DNA of 64,000 nt from Carya illinoinensis (taxonomy: Eukaryota; Streptophyta; Magnoliopsida; Fagales; Juglandaceae): assembly GCF_018687715.1 (NCBI RefSeq), contig NC_056755.1:21159501-21223500 (forward strand), read 5' to 3'. A model generated the notes under the pieces. It was not told the origin of the DNA. It worked only from the letters and a program-made list of their open reading frames with translations, and did no database searches. Position numbers and translations under genes: made by a program. This document shows, in pieces, positions 58,791 through 64,000 of this stretch (the first letter of the stretch is position 1; every line of letters begins with the position of its first letter).

Positions 58791-59480
58791 CATTAAAGCT
58801 AGTAACTAGGATGTTTTTTTTCTTTTCTTTTTTTTCTTGCACGTCAATAGCTCCATGGAGCTTATTACAAATACAAATAGAACCCTTTTTTTCATTTTAT
58901 CCGTCTACATGTTTGGCAATAATGTACAATCACCATACAGAAGGTCTACCTAGAAATGCCAAGTGCTCTTTGCCAAAATAACATGATACCAATAATAAAT
59001 ATATACAATCCAAGATCATTATCAAACGACCAAGGATTTATGGACTCTCAGTGGATCAACCTCCTTACATTCATAGAATCTGCCATTGAGGAAGAAGGAT
59101 ATGGAGAATGCAAACATTCTATAAGATAGAAAATAAATACAAAATCGCCTAGGTATTATTTTTTGACATATATTAAACTTACAAAATTATTCTTTATAGA
59201 GACCTATCTCAAGATTATAGCAAACTCAGTCATGTTACAACTTAGATAAGTTCTTGAGTAAACTTGATGCTAGGTCTTTCACCCAATAGAATTCAAAAGG
59301 ATAAGCATTCTAGTCGTTGAAAAAAAGATTAATAATAGGAAAATTACTTCACTAAATAAGAAATTAGAGAGTTGGGGACGGAGAAAATACCAGAAAGCTG
59401 TGAAATTGAAGAAAGTGTGGGTGCGTGGTAGCCATAGAAGCAATCAACCCTACTGTAAAAACACACTGTGAAATGCCGAG
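58791..59480. other. Intergenic, nothing recognised
   Basis: Short pyrimidine tract near 58810-58840, otherwise AT-rich and without gene signatures. Confidence 0.5.
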
Positions 59481-59489
59481 AACAAGCCC

Positions 59490-59690
59490 ATTCAATGTCC
59501 CAGGTGACCTAGGAAAATTCTTCATCCTTCACTCCAGTTCAAAGCAAAATCAGATTCTTAATGCATTGGAGAAAGATTATTGAACCATCCTTGTCCTAAA
59601 TCTTGGCCTTAAAATTGTCGATGGTGTCACTAGACTCGATCTCGAGGGTGATAGTCTTCCTAGTTATTGCCAAATTTGAGGAATGGAGAT
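59490..59690 (-). pseudogene. Ubiquitin pseudogene fragment
   Basis: The minus-strand frame ending at 59596 reads TRKTITLEIESSDTIDNFKAKI, which differs at only a few residues from the ubiquitin N-terminal half. A stop follows where Gln would be, then degraded sequence (near 59515-59560) still aligns by eye with the LIFAGKQLEDG region. It is too broken to encode ubiquitin and is probably a retrocopy or captured fragment. The limits are approximate. Confidence 0.75.
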
Positions 59691-59715
59691 AAATCAAGCA
59701 GAAAAGGATGAAACA

Positions 59716-59905
59716 TGTGAGAGAACAACCCTGATTGTCATTGATTTTTGAAAGGTATACAAAGCAGTATATATACATTGAGCTAGTGTCATAACATACA
59801 ACGAATAAGGAATATTCTATCTATAATCTATCCTACTCTATTACAATGTACAACTGAGGTGGGTCAGTGTAGTGGCCATCGATACAAGACAAAACACCAC
59901 CAACA
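59716..59905 (-). repeat. Possible short 3' LTR of the right-hand copia element
   Basis: In element sense it would run TGTTGGTGGTG (59905) to TCTCACA (59716), with an internal TATA-like ATGTATATATACTG. The polypurine-like TTTTTAGGGGGAG is not adjacent but lies near 60025-60037, which weakens the boundary. The second LTR would be outside the window. Confidence 0.35.
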
Positions 59906-60029
59906 TATTGGTAGTGGAGTAGAGTTACTGCTCAACTTCTAAAATAACAAAAGAAGAATTATCTGCTATGTCTCAGGTACAGGGGATACTAGAGGTCTCT
60001 CTCTTCTTCTTTGGTATTTCTTGAGACTC

Positions 60030-63000
60030 CCCCTAAAAATGGGCATAGATGTTCAAGGTGCCTTTGTAAAAAGGCCAGCTAACTAAAACTTGGAGGACAC
60101 ATGGATAGGCGTAATGGTTCCAGCTATGACATTCTCCATCACAAAGTGACAATCGAATTCCACATGTTTGGTTCTTTCATGGAAAATTGGATTTTTAGTG
60201 AGATGGAAGGCTAATTGACTATCACAGTAAAGCTAGATAGGTTGTGAATGTTCAATGTTAAAGTTCTTCAAGAGCTCCTTCAACCAAACAATTTCATAGC
60301 TTACATGTGCCAATGCTCGATATTCTGCCTCAGCTGAAGATTATGATACAGTAGCCTGTTTCTTTGATTTCTAACTGACCATTGAATCACCAACAAATAT
60401 ACAAAAACCAGTCATAGATCACCTAGTTTCAGGGCAAGCTACCCAATCTAAATCATTGTATCCCCTTTAGGTACACTGAGGATTTTCAAGAGACGAGAAT
60501 TCCCTGCCCAAGTGAACCTGGGGATACTTAAGTATTCTATGAGTGCAATAAGGTGTGCTTGAGTTGGTCTTGTGATAGTCAACTAGATGAGTCTGTCTTC
60601 CTACCAACTTTCTATATGCAGTGATATCTGATAGTAAGTCACCAAAGGAGTGTGTTAACTTGTGGTTTGTGTCCAAGGGAGTGTGAGCAGTTTTGCACCC
60701 AAGTAAACCAGCACTCTCAAGGACTTCCAATGTATATTTTCGTTGGCACACATGAATGCCACTTACTGACCTTGCAATTTCTAATCCTAGAAAGTATTTT
60801 AGATGTCCCAAGTCTTGAATCTTGAACTGGGTATGCAAGTCCTCTTTGATAGTTTTTATGGCACCTCCAAACTATTACTCCCCAAAATAATATCATCAAC
60901 ATATACAAGGAGTGCCACAAAGTCATGTTCATCATTTTTGGTAAAGAGAGAGTAGTCTGGTTTTGATTGACAAAAACCTATGGCAAGAAGAGAAGCTGTG
61001 ACTTTTGAAGTCCATTGCCTAGAGGCCTATTTGAAGCCATATAATGACTTGTGCAACTTGGAAACAAGCTTCTGAGCCTTGGATTGAGACTCCCCCTTTA
61101 GCTGAAAACCTGGTGGAAGCTCCATGTAAATGTCTTTCTCAAGGTCACCATGGAGGAATGCATTGTGGACATCCAATTTTTTCAAATGTCAGCCAAAAAT
61201 TGTAGCCAAGAGGCAAGAAACACACGGACAGTGGTCATTTTTGCAAATGGGTTGAATGTTTCTTGATAGTCAAACCCCTCTCATTGTGTGTAACTTTTAG
61301 CTACATGCCTTGCCTTATGTTTATCAATGGTGCCATCTGATTAATTTGACTTTATAAACATATTTGCAACCAATTGGCTTATTCTCAATAGGAAAGGGCA
61401 CAATGGACTCGGTGCCATTTACCTCATGAACCACAGCTTCCTCATAATTCTTTGGTTTTAAGATGAGTGTGAGTGACAATGCTTAGGATTGATGTGAGGA
61501 GGAAAGGTATTTGTATGAAAGGTGATGTGATATAGGATGTTTAGTGGAAGAAGAGCATGGATAAGGTGGAGATGAGTTGGTCACAAGTTGGCAATGATAA
61601 TCATGTAGATAAGAAGGTGATGTTTGATTCTGTCATACCTGCAAAGTGGAGTTTGTAGTGAGGGCATGGGTGTAGATGACACAACAAGATCTTCAGGTGG
61701 ATTGAGTGAGAGAGAAGGGGATGTGGAGGAACTTGATTGAGAGGGAAAATAAAGGAAAGGACTTGTAGAGGAAGGGGTGTTGAGTTCATTAGTGATATGG
61801 AGGGAAGGATTTGGTGAAGATTCTTTGGCATAACAAATTTCATCAGGTAATGCAAGAGGAATGGTGACATCTTGTGGGTTTGGAAGAGGTGCATAATTCT
61901 TAGAATCTATGTTCTTAAAAGGAAACTCAAATTCTAAAAGCACTACATCTCGGGAGATAAAAGTGTGATGAATATCAAGGTTATACACTTTATATCCCTT
62001 AACTCCTACTGGATATCCAAGGAAGAGGCATTTCTGAGCTATTGGATCCAGTTTAGTTCAACTGTGTTTGAGTGTAGATATAGAACAAAGACATCCAAAG
62101 ACTCTTAAATGATTGTAAGAAGGCTTTGATGAAAATAACACTTCGTATGGAGATTTTTTATGAATGGTGGGTGAAGTTATTCTATTGATCAAATGTGCAG
62201 TTATAAAAACTGCATCTCCCCAAAATTTTGTGGGAAGTGAAGCTTTAATGAGTAGGGCTCAAGCAACAGTGACCAAATGTTGTTGCTTTCTTTCCACAAC
62301 ACCTTTTTATTGTGATGTGTACACACATGTTTTTTGATGTAGAATCCCATGTGAATTAAAAAAAAAAAATCAGACATATTAAATTCCAATCCATTATCAA
62401 TTCTAACACTTTTAACTTTGGAATTGAATTGAGCTTGAACCGTAAGAATAAAGGACTGCAAAAGGGATCGTGCTTCTAATTTAAATTGCATCAGGTATAC
62501 CCATGTGACTCGGCTAAAGTCATCAACAACAGTTAAGAAATAATGATGACCATGCAAAGAAGCTTGAGAATATGGTCCCCAAATGTCATAGTGAACAAGT
62601 TCAAAAATAGAATTAGTAGAAGCAATGCTTGATTGAAATGGAAGACATTTCTATTTAGATAAAGAGCAAACACTACAACGTGCTTGATCACAACCTTTTA
62701 TGCCAGGGCAAGAAGAATGAATTAAATTCATTCTTTGGTTGGATAAATATCCTAATCTAAGGTGATAAATATCAAAAAACTGTTCATTGACAACATTATA
62801 AGCTGAAACATTTGAGGGCTTTAGAGGGGTCCCAAGTAGCTGTTGAGAGCTACTTCAGCCAAGATAGCTTGAGAGTAGAAAATATAGGCCATGATTGAGT
62901 TTAGCTAGTCCAATCATCATCCATAAAGAGAGGACCTGTATAAAGCAAAAATTGTCTAAGAAAATGAGACAAATAGGAGGGTTAAGAATGAGTTTACTGA

Positions 63001-64000
63001 TAGACAAGAGATTGATTGTGAAGGAAGGGACACACATGACTCCTGTGAGAATGATGGACTCTGAGAGATGAACATCTCCTATATGTGTGACCTCAATCCG
63101 TTTCCCATTTGGCAACTGGACTAATGCCTTGGTAGTGCAAGTGACAGTTGTGAGAAAGGCTGGAGAACAGACTATCTAGTGTCAATGATCTAGGCTGTGT
63201 TGGCAAGTTCATGTGATTGATGATGCACAAGAAATGAGTGGTGATGCTATTGTGTAAAAAATGGATGATTTTGAAATAGTAGATGAGAAAGAAGGTATAC
63301 CTGCCATGTTTAAATGAGGTGTGGTATGCACAAGAAGGTTACTGCTTGAGTTTGAGGTGGTTTTGGTGGTTTGAGATGTTCCTTGAGATGGCTGATTATG
63401 AGTTGGCTATGATGTTTGATATTGACCAGTGCTAGAGTTGTTGAACCTAGGATTGCGAGAGTGTAAAACTTGGTGCTTCCATCATTCTGGCCTTGAGCCA
63501 CTACTTGGTTAGCCGAATGAGCAGTAGAAAAATTTTGAATTGTTGAGGTATCCTGGTTTTTACTGTGTGAACTTAAAATTTGGAGAAAATCCTATTAACC
63601 ACCTATAGCATTTGTCACGGCTGTGTCCAGATTTTCCACAGTGTCCATAGGTGAGCTCAGGCCTCTCCTTTTTCTTAGACTGGTTTTTAAAAACTACTAG
63701 AGCTGAAGATTCAATTGGTGGCATTGTTACAATTCGTGGCTACCTCTTCCTTTCTTCTTGCAGAATCAAGGAAAAGGCCTTATCTGTGGAGGGAATAGGA
63801 TTCATGAGTACAACCTGCCTTCTAATACTTTCATAGAAATCATTTAGCCCCATAAGGTACTTGAAAACAATATCAGATTGTTGAACTTCACCTATCGAGT
63901 TCAAGGCCTTGCAAGTGCAAAGGCCACATGAGCAGCAAGGCATGGGTCTGTGGATGTTGAGCTCTTTCCAGATTCTGCAGAATTTATGAGAAGCGAGATA
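60030..64000 (-). pseudogene. Second Ty1/copia gag-pol, decayed and cut by the right window edge
   Basis: From right to left: Gag (YLMGLNDFYESIRRQVVLMN, 63740-63943); a zinc knuckle remnant (GHCGKSGHSRDKC, about 63610-63650, first Cys lost); the protease end (GDVHLSESIILTGVMCVPSF, 62855-63115); the integrase (HYFLTVVDDFSRVTWVYLM, 62201-62557); a shifted RT with a YVDD-box remnant (about 60880-60910) and FKIQDLGHLKYFLGLEIARS (60467-60838); and an RNase H ending near 60040. Many frameshifts and stops. It is not closely similar to the SIRE-like copy; an Ale/Ivana-type lineage is a guess. Confidence 0.85.

Overview
This is plant nuclear DNA, almost certainly from a eudicot and probably a woody one. 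The evidence is eukaryotic gene structure, a plant-type O-methyltransferase whose nearest match in my memory is the grapevine resveratrol O-methyltransferase family, and a dense pile of plant transposable elements. The O-methyltransferase is the only cellular gene that looks functional. No prokaryotic feature, tRNA or rRNA gene or CRISPR array was seen.

Layout. (1) 1-12558 is the right-hand part of a CACTA (En/Spm) DNA transposon. It ends at 12558 in a CACTACAACAAAAA-type terminus and is full of a palindromic motif around GTTCGAACGG. It carries a 373-codon ORF. A non-autonomous Ty3/gypsy element (copy A, 567-9086, duplication GTAAC) sits inside it; copy A keeps LTRs, primer site and a decayed gag but has no pol. 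(2) 12559-17400 holds the two-exon O-methyltransferase gene on the minus strand. (3) 17400-27690 is a graveyard: a 5'-truncated LINE, a possible solo LTR with a MITE-like insert, and a decayed chromovirus pol between 86-bp direct repeats. (4) 27691-49513 is an old LTR of about 3.5 kb interrupted twice. The first insert is an almost pristine 9.4-kb Tekay/Del-type chromovirus (copy B, 29381-38775, duplication TGGTA). The second is an 8.9-kb SIRE-like Ty1/copia element (40210-49067, duplication GTGGC). (5) 50498-58785 is a solo LTR of the copy A/B family (duplication AAAAG), itself split by a deleted member of the same family (copy C, 50754-56980, duplication TTTTT). (6) 58791-64000 holds a decayed ubiquitin fragment and a second Ty1/copia element that runs off the right edge.

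Most notable points. In copy B, gag and pol lie in different frames and are separated by what looks like a 98-nt U-rich spliceosomal intron; removing it restores one continuous Gag-Pol frame. Copy A keeps a consensus splice donor at the same place, where its pol has been replaced by non-coding DNA. This suggests intron retention versus splicing could set the Gag to Gag-Pol ratio. The SIRE-like copia element carries, between pol and its 3' LTR and on the opposite strand, two related coiled-coil ORFs, each with its own TATA box. The CACTA element uses its terminal palindrome also around the promoter of its own ORF.
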